Counted from the first letter of the stretch, positions 1 through 9,200 are shown. The stretch: DNA of 32,532 nucleotides from Polyangiaceae bacterium (GCA_025937895.1 JAICQL010000075.1:1-32532); one strand, 5' to 3'. Notes: generated by a model from the letters alone, not told the origin. A program made the numbers and translations.

Positions 1-2
1 TG

Positions 3-515
3 CTCAGCGCACTGAAGGAGCAGCGCCGGGCGGCGCTTTCGGCGGAGCGCGCCACCGCGCGCGCCGCGGCGCCCGTGCTGGACGCTGCAGCGGAGGTAGG
101 GGTGCAGGGCCAGGACACGCGCGTGTTCCCCGTGTACAAGGCCGGGGTGACGTTGAGCGTGCCGCTGTGGGACGGCGGCGCGCGCAGCGCGCAGGCAGGG
201 GTACACCGCGCCGAGGCGCGCGCGCTGGACGCACGCCTGAAGGCCTCGGAGCAGAAGCTGCGGGCTTCGCGCGCTGCCGCCCGCAGCCGCCTCGCGTCGG
301 CAGCAGAAGAGCTGAAGCTCGGCGAGGCGCTGCTCGCCACGGCGGAGCTGATGCTCTCCGAGGCGGAGGAGCACTACAAGGCAGGCAGTGACACGCTGGA
401 GCGCGTGCTCAACGCGCAGCGCAGCCTGGTCGCCGCGCGGCGCGAGGTGCTGTCGGCACAGCTGGAGACGGCGCGCGCGCGGCTGGAGCTCACGCCCATC
501 CGCATCCAGCCCTGA
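3..515 (+). CDS. TolC-family outer membrane efflux protein, C-terminal part (5' end outside window)
   Basis: The frame is open from base 3 and ends with TGA at 513-515, so the gene begins upstream of the window; a GTG at 75 is internal. The visible 170 residues show the features of the second half of a TolC/OEP protein. There is a beta-strand segment with the motif VPLWDGGARSAQ, followed by a long Ala/Glu/Arg-rich heptad helix pair (LKASEQKLRASRAAARSRL, then the segment around EEHYKAGSDTLERVLNAQRSL). TolC proteins form trimeric outer membrane channels with a periplasmic helical barrel for type I secretion or RND efflux. The partner pump genes would lie upstream and cannot be seen. A GC-rich hairpin follows the stop codon. 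Family assignment is firm; substrate is unknown. Confidence 0.85.
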   Translation, partial: LSALKEQRRAALSAERATARAAAPVLDAAAEVGVQGQDTRVFPVYKAGVTLSVPLWDGGARSAQAGVHRAEARALDARLKASEQKLRASRAAARSRLASAAEELKLGEALLATAELMLSEAEEHYKAGSDTLERVLNAQRSLVAARREVLSAQLETARARLELTPIRIQP

Positions 516-520
516 GCGGC

Positions 521-547
521 GCCCGCCGCTGGCCGCCCGCGGCGGGC
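521..547. terminator. GC-rich hairpin between convergent genes
   Basis: A perfect 9-bp inverted repeat (GCCCGCCGC at 521-529, GCGGCGGGC at 539-547) with a 9-nt loop lies between the stop of the TolC-type gene (515) and the stop of the convergent SRPBCC gene (564). There is no T-tract on either side, so it would be a weak or Rho-assisted bidirectional terminator. Confidence 0.4.
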
Positions 548-563
548 CCGCCCGCGCTACGCG

Positions 564-1229
564 CTATCTGGCGGCCGCGCCGCCCGCCCCTGCTCCCGCC
601 GCCCCGCTCGCGCCCGCGGCACCCTGCGCTGCGCCCGCAGCCACCACGGGTACTGGCGCCGGCACCACCTTGGCGGACGCTCCCTCCGCGGCGCCCTCGG
701 CGAGCGCGCCGAGGTTGGCCAGGCCCGCCTCGAAGTCCTTGCCGATCATCGAGTCCATGTCCATGAACAGGCCCATCGCCTTGGCAGCGAAGTTACTCTC
801 GCCGTCCATCGCCCAGGTGACGCGCGTGCCCGGCGCCCCGCCGCTGGCCGGCACGGGAGCCAGCGCAAACGTGGTGATGTTGGTGGCCGCAAACGGCTCC
901 TTGAACTCGAGCCGGATCTTGATCTGCTGCGGCGTGCTCTCGATGATCTCCATGCTGCCGCTGCCCACCTGATCGTTGCCCGTCCAGGCGTATTGGGCGC
1001 CGACGCCTTGCTGCGCGCCGCTCATCTCGCGCGCCATCCCCGGGTCGAGCTTCTCCCATGGGGACCAGCTGGGCCAGGCGCGGAAGTCATTGAGCAAGCG
1101 GTGCACCACCTCGGGCTCGGCCGCCATGGGCAGACTGCGCTCCACGTGCAGATGGCCCGGACGGGTGGCGATGACCACGATCAGGAGCAGGAGCAAGCCT
1201 CCCGCAATCAGCGCGATCCTCTTGAGCAT
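564..1229 (-). CDS. Membrane-anchored SRPBCC-fold (polyketide cyclase/START-like) protein
   Basis: 221 residues starting at the ATG at 1229. A longer frame extends upstream but lacks sense, and this start places a clean hydrophobic anchor (about residues 4-22, ALIAGGLLLLLIVVIAT) at the N-terminus. Residues about 28-165 match the SRPBCC/polyketide-cyclase-2 pattern: HVERSLPMAAEPEVV, then the WPSWSPWEKLDPGM segment typical of this family, ending in a helix with MGLFMDMDSMIGKDFEAGLANL. Such proteins bind hydrophobic ligands in a helix-grip fold, but many remain uncharacterised. The last ~50 residues are Ala/Gly/Pro-rich and probably disordered. It lies 58 bp downstream of the DUF3127 gene on the same strand and could share its transcript. 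Confidence 0.8.
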   Translation of the reverse strand: MLKRIALIAGGLLLLLIVVIATRPGHLHVERSLPMAAEPEVVHRLLNDFRAWPSWSPWEKLDPGMAREMSGAQQGVGAQYAWTGNDQVGSGSMEIIESTPQQIKIRLEFKEPFAATNITTFALAPVPASGGAPGTRVTWAMDGESNFAAKAMGLFMDMDSMIGKDFEAGLANLGALAEGAAEGASAKVVPAPVPVVAAGAAQGAAGASGAAGAGAGGAAAR

Positions 1230-1287
1230 GGCTGGCGCATAACACGACTCGATGCGAGCCGGCGACTTCGCCACGCCCGGGCCGAGC

Positions 1288-1647
1288 TCAGAAGGGCACG
1301 TCTTCGTCGTCGACGAAGCCCGGCGGCGGCCCGGAGGGCACGTAGTCACGGTCGTCGTCCCGCGCGCCGCCGGCGGCCTCCAGCCTCAGCACATCCAGGC
1401 TGTTGAAGAAGCGCACCTCGCCCTGGCGGCTCTTCCACTCGCGCCCGCGCAGCGCAAACTCCACCCGCACCTCATCACCTTCGCGGAACGCATTCAGGTC
1501 GCCGCAGCGCTTGCCCGTCAGCTGAAACAGCACGTATTGCGGATACTTGCCTTCGAGCGCCAGCACGAACTCGCGCTTGTTGAAGCGTTCGGTGACCTGC
1601 TGCTCCTCAAACAGCTTGTGCAGCTTGCCGGTGACTTCGAGTGCCAT
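1288..1647 (-). CDS. DUF3127 family OB-fold protein with SSB-like acidic C-terminal tip
   Basis: 119 residues from the ATG at 1647; the longer frame upstream runs through a strong hairpin and is unlikely to be coding. The N-terminus (MALEVTGKLHKLF, then the KREFVLALEGKYPQYVLFQL segment) follows the DUF3127 pattern, a small OB-fold-like domain related to single-stranded-DNA-binding proteins. After a Gly/Pro-rich linker (about 92-111) the protein ends in DDEDVPF (113-119), very close to the SSB C-terminal tip that recruits DNA-repair partners. A role in DNA metabolism is inferred from these features and is not shown by context. No clear Shine-Dalgarno sequence precedes the start. Confidence 0.75.
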   Translation of the reverse strand: MALEVTGKLHKLFEEQQVTERFNKREFVLALEGKYPQYVLFQLTGKRCGDLNAFREGDEVRVEFALRGREWKSRQGEVRFFNSLDVLRLEAAGGARDDDRDYVPSGPPPGFVDDEDVPF

Positions 1648-1666
1648 GGCGCGAGCATAGGCGAGA

Positions 1667-1711
1667 GGCGCGGGGCGCTGCCGCAAGAAATGCGGCGCTC
1701 CGCCCCGCGCC
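1667..1711 (-). terminator. Long two-tier hairpin between lipoprotein gene and DUF3127 gene
   Basis: An 11-bp perfect outer stem (GGCGCGGGGCG at 1667-1677 with CGCCCCGCGCC at 1701-1711) encloses a 6-bp inner stem (GCCGCA at 1680-1685 with TGCGGC at 1691-1696) and an AGAAA loop. It lies 56 bp after the stop of the lipoprotein gene at 1768 and 19 bp before the DUF3127 start. It may terminate the lipoprotein transcript or act as a 5' leader structure for DUF3127. It lacks a U-tract. Confidence 0.5.
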
Positions 1712-1767
1712 GCCGGACCGACCGGCACACCGGCGTCCTGGCGGAGCGGGGCTTGCTCGCTCTCAGG

Positions 1768-2595
1768 TCACTCCGCGAAGCAGTACAGGCGGCCCGCGCC
1801 GCCGCGCGCCGCGAGCCCCGCCTGGCTACAGTTGGCGGAGACGTGCGCGGAGTTCCAGCGCGGGCTGAACATCGGGTTGCCCGGGATGTCACTGTGGCCC
1901 ACCCGCGGGTTCTCCGTCAGCGTCTCGTCGCTGGAGGTCCAGTTGTCGCAGTTGAGGCCGGGCAGCGCGTTGCCGTCCTCATCGCTGCCGGTCAGGATGT
2001 CGTGCTCGGGGCCGGGGGCAGCCACGCCGTTCTCGTCAAGAATGAGGTTCGGGTTGCCGTTGAACACGGTGTCGTCAGCGTGCAGCTCGTCCAGGTCGTT
2101 GGCGATCAGCTCGCCACCATGATTGAACCAGGGGCCCTCGCCGATGCGCTCACTGGCGTTGACCGTGTCCGTGCTGAGGTACGCACGCCAGGTCTTGTCA
2201 CCGGCGCCAACGGCCGCGGCCAGGCGCTCACAGATGGCGTCGGCGCCCTCCAGACCGCCCAGGTTCCCGCCCGCCTCGCCGCTGCCCTCGCTGGTCACGA
2301 AGAAGCTCATCTCGGGGTCGGGGCCCGCGTTGCCACTCGGCATCCCCGCGCTGCCGGCGCTGCCCGCGCTGCCGCCCTCAGCCATGACACCGCTGCCGGC
2401 GCTGCCCGCCGTGCTGGTGCTGGCGCCACCGCCCGAGCCCGCCGTGGCGGTGCTGGCGCTACCGCCTGCGCCCGCTGACCCGCTCGGCTGGTTGGCGTTG
2501 GTGCTGGTCTCGGTCTGGTTGTCGTCGTCGTCGCTCGAGCAAGCAGCGAAGCCGATGCCGAGAGCGGCGGTCAACAAGAGAAAGTGTCGCTTCAT
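1768..2595 (-). CDS. Lipoprotein with C-type-lectin-like (DUF1554/endostatin-type) domain
   Basis: 275 residues. The ATG at 2595 gives a lipoprotein signal peptide (MKRHFLLLTAALGIGFAAC, lipid-modified Cys19); the frame continues upstream without a signal. After an acidic SSDDDD stretch comes a ~75-residue linker of Gly/Ser/Ala/Thr repeats, a common spacer in myxobacterial surface lipoproteins. The C-terminal ~180 residues begin MSFFVTSEGSGEAGGNLGGL and continue through GADAICERLAAA, DKTWRAYLST and the NCDNWTSS motif to a Cys-containing end (GRLYCFAE). This matches the DUF1554/endostatin-like C-type-lectin fold seen in bacterial surface proteins. Ligand unknown; lectin function is inferred from fold only. 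It probably sits on the outer membrane. Confidence 0.75.
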   Translation of the reverse strand: MKRHFLLLTAALGIGFAACSSDDDDNQTETSTNANQPSGSAGAGGSASTATAGSGGGASTSTAGSAGSGVMAEGGSAGSAGSAGMPSGNAGPDPEMSFFVTSEGSGEAGGNLGGLEGADAICERLAAAVGAGDKTWRAYLSTDTVNASERIGEGPWFNHGGELIANDLDELHADDTVFNGNPNLILDENGVAAPGPEHDILTGSDEDGNALPGLNCDNWTSSDETLTENPRVGHSDIPGNPMFSPRWNSAHVSANCSQAGLAARGGAGRLYCFAE

Positions 2596-2863
2596 GTCTG
2601 GTACTCCAAAAAGCACCGAGCGCTGCGCGCCCGGCGGTCGCACGGCAGCCCCGGATTGAGGGCGCCTGGATGCGTGCCTGCGTACCAGGGAGGCAGGCGC
2701 GGGTGTGTGTATCGAGCGCACCTTTTGCGGATTGGCGCAGCTCTCAGGAACATTCTAGCGGCAGCGTTGCATGACCCGCCGACCAGTGGTGCCGGTGGAC
2801 ACGCAGCCTGCCCCCGAGCGCCGCAGACACGCAGCAATATGGGGAAAAACGCCCGCGCGCAGC
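2596..2863. other. Intergenic region, 268 bp, upstream of lipoprotein gene
   Basis: No convincing gene. It separates the stop of the transglutaminase-like gene (2864) from the start of the lipoprotein gene (2595), both on the minus strand. It must hold the 3' end of the 13.5-2.9 kb minus-strand gene series and probably a promoter for the lipoprotein. I could not identify convincing -35/-10 boxes. Confidence 0.4.
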
Positions 2864-3754
2864 TCAAGCCGGCAGGCGCTGCACGTCGACCCCCACCTTC
2901 ACGTAGTGGCGGCCGCCGCCCAGCACCACGCCCTTGAGCGGGCTGACGTCGCTGAAGTCACGGCCGTAGGCCACGGTGATGTGGCTTTGATTCGGCAGCA
3001 AAGCGTTGGTCGGGTCCAGATCCAGCCAGCCCAGGCCCGGAAAGAATGTGGCCACCCAGGCGTGGGAGGCGTCACTGCCCACCAGCCGCGGCTGCCCCGG
3101 CGGCGCCACCGTCTCCAGGTAACCGGACACGTAGCGCGCGGCCAGCCCCACCGAGCGCAAGCAGCCGAGCATCACGTGCGCAAAGTCCTGGCACACGCCG
3201 CGCCGCTCGCGCATCACCTGCGCCAGCGGGGTGCTGACGTCGGTGCTCAGCGGCTCATAGCGAAAATCGTTGTGGATGCGGTCGTTCAGCTCCAGCACCC
3301 CGTCCAGCAGCGAGCGCCCCGCGCTGAAGCTGGGCAGCGCGTATTCGCGCAACATCGGGTGTACCCGCACCAGCGGTGAATCAAAGCAATACTCGCGCGC
3401 GAACAGGAGCCGCGGATCCTTCGCCAGCTGCTCCGCCGCGGCGCTCCAGTCCAGGCTTTTGTGCGGCTCCGCCGTCACCAGCGAGAGCGCCAGCCGCTCT
3501 TTCAGCTCCACCTCGCTGGTGGCCACGATCTCGAAGCGCTCGTGCGGCGACAGCACCTCCAGCACGTCACAGTCGTTGCCGAAGTAGTCCTCCTGCCGGT
3601 GCTGATCGCGCGGGGACGGCGTGATCTCGAGCAGGGTGCGGCGCGCCACCTGATAGTCGAAGCGGCGCGGCCGCAGGTGCGCCAGGTGGTGGGCGTGCAG
3701 CACCGGCGCCTCGTACGTGTACAGCGTCTGGTGCCGCACCCGATAGACGGTCAT
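2864..3754 (-). CDS. Transglutaminase-like cysteine peptidase (small form, COG1305 type)
   Basis: 296 residues, starting MTVYRVRHQTLYTYEAPV. This is the bacterial transglutaminase N-terminal beta domain (about 3-95), in which paired sequences begin with Tyr/His-rich strands. The catalytic core follows at about 145-255: Cys188 in RRGVCQDFAHVMLGC, His231 in DASHAWVATFFPGLGW and Asp247 in LDLDPTN, so the triad is intact. Family members are papain-fold enzymes and most bacterial ones are thought to be peptidases or amidases rather than crosslinkers. The start codon overlaps the stop of the ATP-grasp/alpha-E gene by 4 nt (ATGA), implying translational coupling. It is the last gene of this minus-strand cluster. 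No signal peptide is visible, suggesting cytoplasmic action on products of the neighbouring ligases (inference). Confidence 0.9.
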   Translation of the reverse strand: MTVYRVRHQTLYTYEAPVLHAHHLAHLRPRRFDYQVARRTLLEITPSPRDQHRQEDYFGNDCDVLEVLSPHERFEIVATSEVELKERLALSLVTAEPHKSLDWSAAAEQLAKDPRLLFAREYCFDSPLVRVHPMLREYALPSFSAGRSLLDGVLELNDRIHNDFRYEPLSTDVSTPLAQVMRERRGVCQDFAHVMLGCLRSVGLAARYVSGYLETVAPPGQPRLVGSDASHAWVATFFPGLGWLDLDPTNALLPNQSHITVAYGRDFSDVSPLKGVVLGGGRHYVKVGVDVQRLPA

Positions 3755-6261
3755 CGAGCTTCCAGCTCCTCATCCACCCAGGCGGGCACGGCCAGCGCGT
3801 GGCTGGCGCTGGTGTGTGAAAACCAGGTGTGATCCACGTCATCGGAGAGCTGCCAGAACAGCTCGCTCGCGCCGTCCAGCGCGGTGCGCAGCTCATCGCC
3901 CTTGCCGCTGCAGGCGCGCACCACGTCCAGGGTCATCAAGCTGCCGTGTAGCGCGATGGCGCGCCGCTCGGCGCGGTTGCGCACCGCCTCTTCCAGGCGC
4001 GGCAGCTGAGAGATGTGCCGCATCAGCTCGGCCGCTTGGAACACCACCGAGCGCGGGTTGCTCTCGTCCGTGAGCAACAGATCTACCACCGGCGCCACCT
4101 GCAGCTGGCTCAGATAACGCGCGCGGTAGGTGAGCAGGCTGTCGGCCACCTCCAGCAGCACCTCCATGTGCACCCGCGCGGCGCCCGGCGCCAGCATCGC
4201 GCGCAGCACGGCAAGGGTCATGCTGCCGCGCTCCACCCGCCGCCCCATGTCGAGAAAGGTCCAGGCGTGGCTGCGCACCATGTTGTCGAGCGTGCTGCCG
4301 CGCACGGCCGACAGCAGGATCAACAGCTGCCCCAGCTTGCCCACGGGGTCGCTCGCGGCCGAGTCGTCGAACAGGGTGGCCATCTCGTGCAGAGTCTGCC
4401 AGGCATCGCGCGAGAGCCGGCCGCGCGTGCGCTGTGAGAGCGTGTGCACGCTGTCCATCAAGCCACGCAAGCTCGCGGGCTGTTTGCCGTGGCCGAAGGC
4501 CATGGCTAGCGCCACCTCTGGATCGCCGGGACGCGCGCCCTTGGGCAAGACCTCCAGAGCCTGCAGCGCGTCCAGGATGCGATCGAGCGCCAGCGGCGCG
4601 TCGTCGGAGGCCTCGCTGCCGACCCGCTCGTACGCGCAGCGCAGCAGGCGCGCCGTCAGATCGCCGCGCTCGGTGTAGCGGCCCAGCCAGTACAAATCAT
4701 CGATCAGGCGGCTCGGCAGCTCCACCCCGCCGCGCTTGATCTCGATGCGCCCCTCCGGCATGGCCGGCGGCGGACGATTGGTCATCTGCGTGCCGGACGG
4801 GATCCAGATATCCTTGCTCCAGCCGTCTGCCTCGCCCGTCAGGAACAGACCGTCCGGCGGCGCGTTGGCGCGTGCCATGCCGCCGGGCATGACCAGATAG
4901 TCATCACCGCGCCGGCATAGAAAGGTGCGGATGGCCATGTGACCGTAGCTGAGCCGCCCGGCGTCGAGCAGCGGCGCCACGCTCAGCCCGGGCCAGGCCT
5001 CTGCCACGAACTGGCCCGGGTTGGTCTCCAGCCGCTCCAGAAAGTCTTCCCGCTCCTCAGCGGAGAGCTGCACCGGACGGATCAGGGGCCCGGTGCGCTC
5101 CTGCATCGAGGGCTTGAACGAGAGCTCGTCCAGGTGCTCGCGCGCGTAGCGCAGCGCAGCCGGATCACCGCACCAGTACGAGGGCACCGAGGGCAGCTCC
5201 AGCTCGTCCCCGAAGAAGAAGCGACTGATGGCGTCCAGGTACGGCTTGAGGCCGGGCGCCTCCACCACCGCAACCCCCAGCGGGTTGAGCAGCGCCACGT
5301 TGCCGGCGGCGGCCGCCTCGACCAGCCCGGGCACGCCCACCACCGAGTCCTCGCGCAGGTGCACGGCGTCACACCAGCGATCATGCGTGCGGCGCATGAT
5401 GACGTGCACCCTCTTGAGGCCCCCGAGCGTCTTCAGGTACACCTCGCGATCACGCACGGTGAGATCGCGGCCCTCCGCCAGCTCATAGCCCAGGTAACGG
5501 GTCAGGTAGGCGTGCTCGAACGCGCTCTCATCATTCAGACCGGGGCTCAAGAGCACGATGCGCGCCTCACGCTGCGCGCCGTGCACCAGCCCGTGCACGC
5601 ACTCATCCATCGAGGCAAAGAAGCGCCGCAGGCGGTGCACGCCGTAGTCGTTGAACAGCTTGCTGAGCACGCTGCCCAGCGCCAGTCGATTCTCCAGCGC
5701 GTAGCCGGCGCCGGCCGGAGCCGCGGCGCGATCCGAATACACGGAGAAGTTACCCTGCGCGTCGCTGCCCACGTCACACGCATACAGGTGGATGACGTGA
5801 CCGCCGCGCGGCTCCCAGCCGCAGCAGGCGCGCGCGAAATCGGGGTTGCCCAGCACCAGCTGCGGCGGCACCACGCCCTCTGCCAGCAGACGGCGCGGGC
5901 CGTAGAAATCCTTGTATGCCTCGCTCAGCACGCGGGCGCGCTGGCGCAGGCCACGCGCCAGCGCCTCCCAGCGCTCGCGCGCCAGCACCAGCGGCAGTGG
6001 ATCCAGCTGCCACGAGCGATCGCTGCCGTTGGGCGAGCCCAGCATGTTGAACGTCACCTCGTGTGACGCGATGCGCTGGCGCAATACGGCGTTCAGGCGC
6101 TCCAGCTCCGAAGGCGCGCAGCCCTGCAAGAATTCATGCAGGCGGCGCTGGTGAGCGCGCGGCTGCCCCGCCTCGGCGTATTCATCATAGCTGCCGGGAG
6201 GCGCCGCGGGCAGCACCGGATAGCGCTCCCCCAAACTCGACGCGAGCCTCGTCAGCGACAC
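3751..6261 (-). CDS. Circularly permuted ATP-grasp / alpha-E fusion protein
   Basis: 836 residues with a GTG start 17 bp after the stop of the large transglutaminase gene. Residues ~25-490 are a circularly permuted type-2 ATP-grasp domain. Landmarks are the segment SDRAAAPAGAGYALENR (176-192), VVLLSPGLN-type strand near 235-243, DYLVMPGGMARA (454-465) and WSKDIWIPSG (481-490). Residues ~513-836 are an all-helical alpha-E domain starting LPSRLIDDLYWLGRYTERGD. Related genes are split elsewhere in this window (12112-13572 and 11000-12070). Such proteins are proposed amidoligases forming peptide-like bonds at the expense of ATP. The glycine-rich ATP-binding motif of the stand-alone paralogue (KATDGAGGYGM) is replaced here by FKPSMQERTGP (382-392), so ATP binding is less certain. 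Coupled by a 4-nt overlap to the next transglutaminase gene. Confidence 0.9.
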   Translation of the reverse strand: MSLTRLASSLGERYPVLPAAPPGSYDEYAEAGQPRAHQRRLHEFLQGCAPSELERLNAVLRQRIASHEVTFNMLGSPNGSDRSWQLDPLPLVLARERWEALARGLRQRARVLSEAYKDFYGPRRLLAEGVVPPQLVLGNPDFARACCGWEPRGGHVIHLYACDVGSDAQGNFSVYSDRAAAPAGAGYALENRLALGSVLSKLFNDYGVHRLRRFFASMDECVHGLVHGAQREARIVLLSPGLNDESAFEHAYLTRYLGYELAEGRDLTVRDREVYLKTLGGLKRVHVIMRRTHDRWCDAVHLREDSVVGVPGLVEAAAAGNVALLNPLGVAVVEAPGLKPYLDAISRFFFGDELELPSVPSYWCGDPAALRYAREHLDELSFKPSMQERTGPLIRPVQLSAEEREDFLERLETNPGQFVAEAWPGLSVAPLLDAGRLSYGHMAIRTFLCRRGDDYLVMPGGMARANAPPDGLFLTGEADGWSKDIWIPSGTQMTNRPPPAMPEGRIEIKRGGVELPSRLIDDLYWLGRYTERGDLTARLLRCAYERVGSEASDDAPLALDRILDALQALEVLPKGARPGDPEVALAMAFGHGKQPASLRGLMDSVHTLSQRTRGRLSRDAWQTLHEMATLFDDSAASDPVGKLGQLLILLSAVRGSTLDNMVRSHAWTFLDMGRRVERGSMTLAVLRAMLAPGAARVHMEVLLEVADSLLTYRARYLSQLQVAPVVDLLLTDESNPRSVVFQAAELMRHISQLPRLEEAVRNRAERRAIALHGSLMTLDVVRACSGKGDELRTALDGASELFWQLSDDVDHTWFSHTSASHALAVPAWVDEELEAR

Positions 6262-6269
6262 GACGAGGC
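6246..6269 (-). promoter_or_regulatory. Hairpin presenting the GTG start codon of the ATP-grasp/alpha-E gene in its loop
   Basis: Perfect 8-bp inverted repeat GCCTCGTC (6246-6253) / GACGAGGC (6262-6269) with an 8-nt loop that contains the start codon (6259-6261). No Shine-Dalgarno sequence is visible upstream. It could affect initiation, which may otherwise rely on ribosomes finishing the gene at 6279. Confidence 0.3.
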
Positions 6270-6278
6270 AGCATTGTT

Positions 6279-9200
6279 TTACGTGCGTCTCAAGTCAAGC
6301 GTGCGGGGGAAATGGGGGTGCACCCCACCATTCCACGAGCTAGCGTCGTGGCTCGCGCCGCCGGCTACCAGCTCGATCGGCTGGAACGAGCCGGCGCTGT
6401 GCCCCCGAACCTCGAACCGGGCCAGGCGCCGGCTCTCCGCAGCAGCAGCATTGACAGGGCGATCTTCAGCCGCGCGCCCCCCGGGGTGCACGACGTGATA
6501 GGTGCAGCCGGCGACGCTGCGCTCGGACCATTTGTCGTAGATGTCGAAGTGCAAGGGGGCGTGCACGCCGATCATCGGATGCAGGCAAGAGGGCGGCTGC
6601 CACGCCCGGAAGCGCACGCCCGCCACGTATTGGCCCTTTTGCTGTGTAGGCTGAAGTGGCACGCGCCGGCGATTGCACAAGAGCAGGTAGCGCTCCTCCG
6701 GCCAGCCTTGCACCTGCACCTGCAGGCGCTCGAGTGAGGAGTCCACGTAGCGCGCCTGCCCGCCCGCGGTGGACTCTTCGCCCAGCACCAGCCACGGCTC
6801 CAGCGCTCCGCGCAGCTCGAGCTGCGTATCATCCAGGGTCACCTCGCCGTAGCGCGGGAAGCGGAACTCGTAGTGCGGCTGAAACCACGCCAGCGGCAGG
6901 TCATGGCCCCAGCGCGCGAGGCTGCGCTGCACGTCCTGCATGTCTGCCCACACATAAAACGGCAACAGGAAGTCGTCGTGCAGGCGTGTTCCCCACTTCA
7001 CCAGCTCCACGTCATATGGCTTCTGCCAGAACACGCTGAGCAGCGCGCGCACCAGGAGCTGCTGCACGGCGCTCATGCGCTCGTGCGGCGGCATCTCGAA
7101 GGCGCGCATCTCCAGCAGTCCCAGGCGCCCGGCGGGGCCGTCCGGCGAATACAGCTTGTCGATGCAGAACTCGCTGCGATGCGTGTTGCCGGTGACATCG
7201 ATCAATAGATTGCGCAGGGCACGGTCCACCAGCCACGGCGGCACGCTGGCAGGACTGCCCGCTGCCCGCTGCAGCTCGCGCAGCGCGATCTCGATCTCGT
7301 ACGTCGAGTCCTCCCGCGCCTCGTCGAAGCGCGGCGCCTGCGAGGTGGGCCCGATGAAGCGCCCCGCAAACAGGTACGAGAGCGCCGGGTGGTTGTGCCA
7401 GAAGCGCAGCAAGCTGCCGAGCACGTCGGGCCGGCGCAGGAAGGGGCTGTCCTCCGGGCGCAAGCCGCCCAGCACCAGGTGATTGCCGCCGCCCGAGCCG
7501 ACGTGGGTGCCGTCGATCTCGAACTTCTCCGCCACCAGCTCCTCGCGCCGGGCGGCCTCGTACAGCTGCTCGGTCTGCGAAACGCTGGCCTGCCAGCTCT
7601 GCGTGGGCGGGATGTTGACCTCGATCACGCCGGGATCGGGTGTGAGCTTGAACTCGCCGAGCTGTGGATCCCAGGGCGGCGGGTAGCCCTCCAGCTGCAC
7701 GGGCAGCTGCAGCGACTGCGCCGTGTGCTCCACCGCCGCGACCAGCTCCAGGTAGGCCGGCAGCCAGTTGAGCGGGGGCATGAAGACATGCAAGCAGCCC
7801 TCCCGCGCCTCCACGCACAGCGCCGTGCGCGTGATGCCGCCACCCGACTCGCCGGGCGCGGGCGCGGCAAAGGGATCCCACGCAGTCCGCTGTTGCTGGG
7901 CGGTGCCAGGGCCACCCGGGCCAGCAGCAGGGGTGCGGTGGTGAGCTCCGCCGGACAGGCTGGGGGGCGGCTCCCAGCGCCGCGGCTGCACGCGCAGCTC
8001 CACCTCGGCGCGCGGGGGCCGGGGAAACTGATAGCCGTGCTCCAGCCGCGGCAGCGGCGCGAACGGATCGCGCGGAAGGTCTCCCTCCCGATCCGCCGGC
8101 GCCGCCCAGGGCTGCGAGTCGAGCGGCAGCCGGTAGCCCATCGCCGAGTCACCCGGCAGCAGAAAGCAGTGCTGCTTGCGCAGGAACCAGTCGCCGCTCA
8201 GCCAGCCGCCGTCGTAGGCCAGGGGCAGCACCCAGCCCACCTGGCTGCCCAGCCCCTGCTCGAAGATGCGGCTCAAGCGCTGCCGCTCCAGCTCGTCATC
8301 CAGGCGCGAGTCCAGCGGGTCGACATTGGTCGGCAAGCGGCGCTCGCGCCACATGTAGTACCAGGCGTCTTCATACGCCGGCATCAGCCCGTGGCGGCGC
8401 AGCCCCAGGTTCTCGATCAGCCGGCGCGCAAAGCGCTCGGCGTGCTCCACGGTGTGCTCGTAGTTGACCCCGCTCTGGGCGATCCAGCGCGGATCTTGCC
8501 AGAGCACGCCGCCGTCGCGGCGGAAGTAGCAGCTATACGCCCAGCGCGGCAGCTGCTCTCCCGGGTACCACTTGCCCTGGCCGTGGTGCAGGAAGCCGCC
8601 CTTGCCCCACAGCGGAAACAGCCGCCGCAGCAGGCGATCCGCGAGCGCAGCTTTCTCACCTCCCAGTGCCGCCGTGTTCCACTCGGGAGCGTCGGCGTGG
8701 CGACTGCTCACGAACGTGGGTTCGCCGCCCACGCTCAGCCGCACGTCCGCAGCTTGCAGCGCGGCGTCCACCCGCTCGCCCAGCGCCAGGATCTGCTGCC
8801 ACTGCTCCTCCGTGTACGGCCTGGTGATGCGCGGGCGATCGACGATGCGCGAGACGTGCATCGAGAAGGAGAACTCCGTCTCGGCCTTCTCCGTCAGACC
8901 GTCGATCGGCGCCGCCGAGCCGGGCTTGGGCGTACACGCCAGCGGGATGTGCCCCTCCGCGGCGAACAAGCCGGACGTGGGATCCAGCCCGATCCAGCCC
9001 GCACCCGGGATGTAGCACTCACACCAGGCGTGCAGATCGGTGAAGTCTTTCTCGGGGCCCTGCGGCCCCTCGAACGGCCGCTGATCGGGCTCGAGCTGGA
9101 TCAGATAGCCAGAGACGAAGCGCGCCGCCACGCCCAGGCTGCGCAGCACCTGCACCAGCAGCCACGCCGAGTCACGGCAGGAGCCCTGGCGGAGCCGCAG

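Noticed and set aside
2592..2867. Small minus-strand frame in the 2.6-2.9 kb gap
   Set aside because: Cys/Arg-rich random-looking translation, no ribosome-binding site, no family; overlaps the lipoprotein start.
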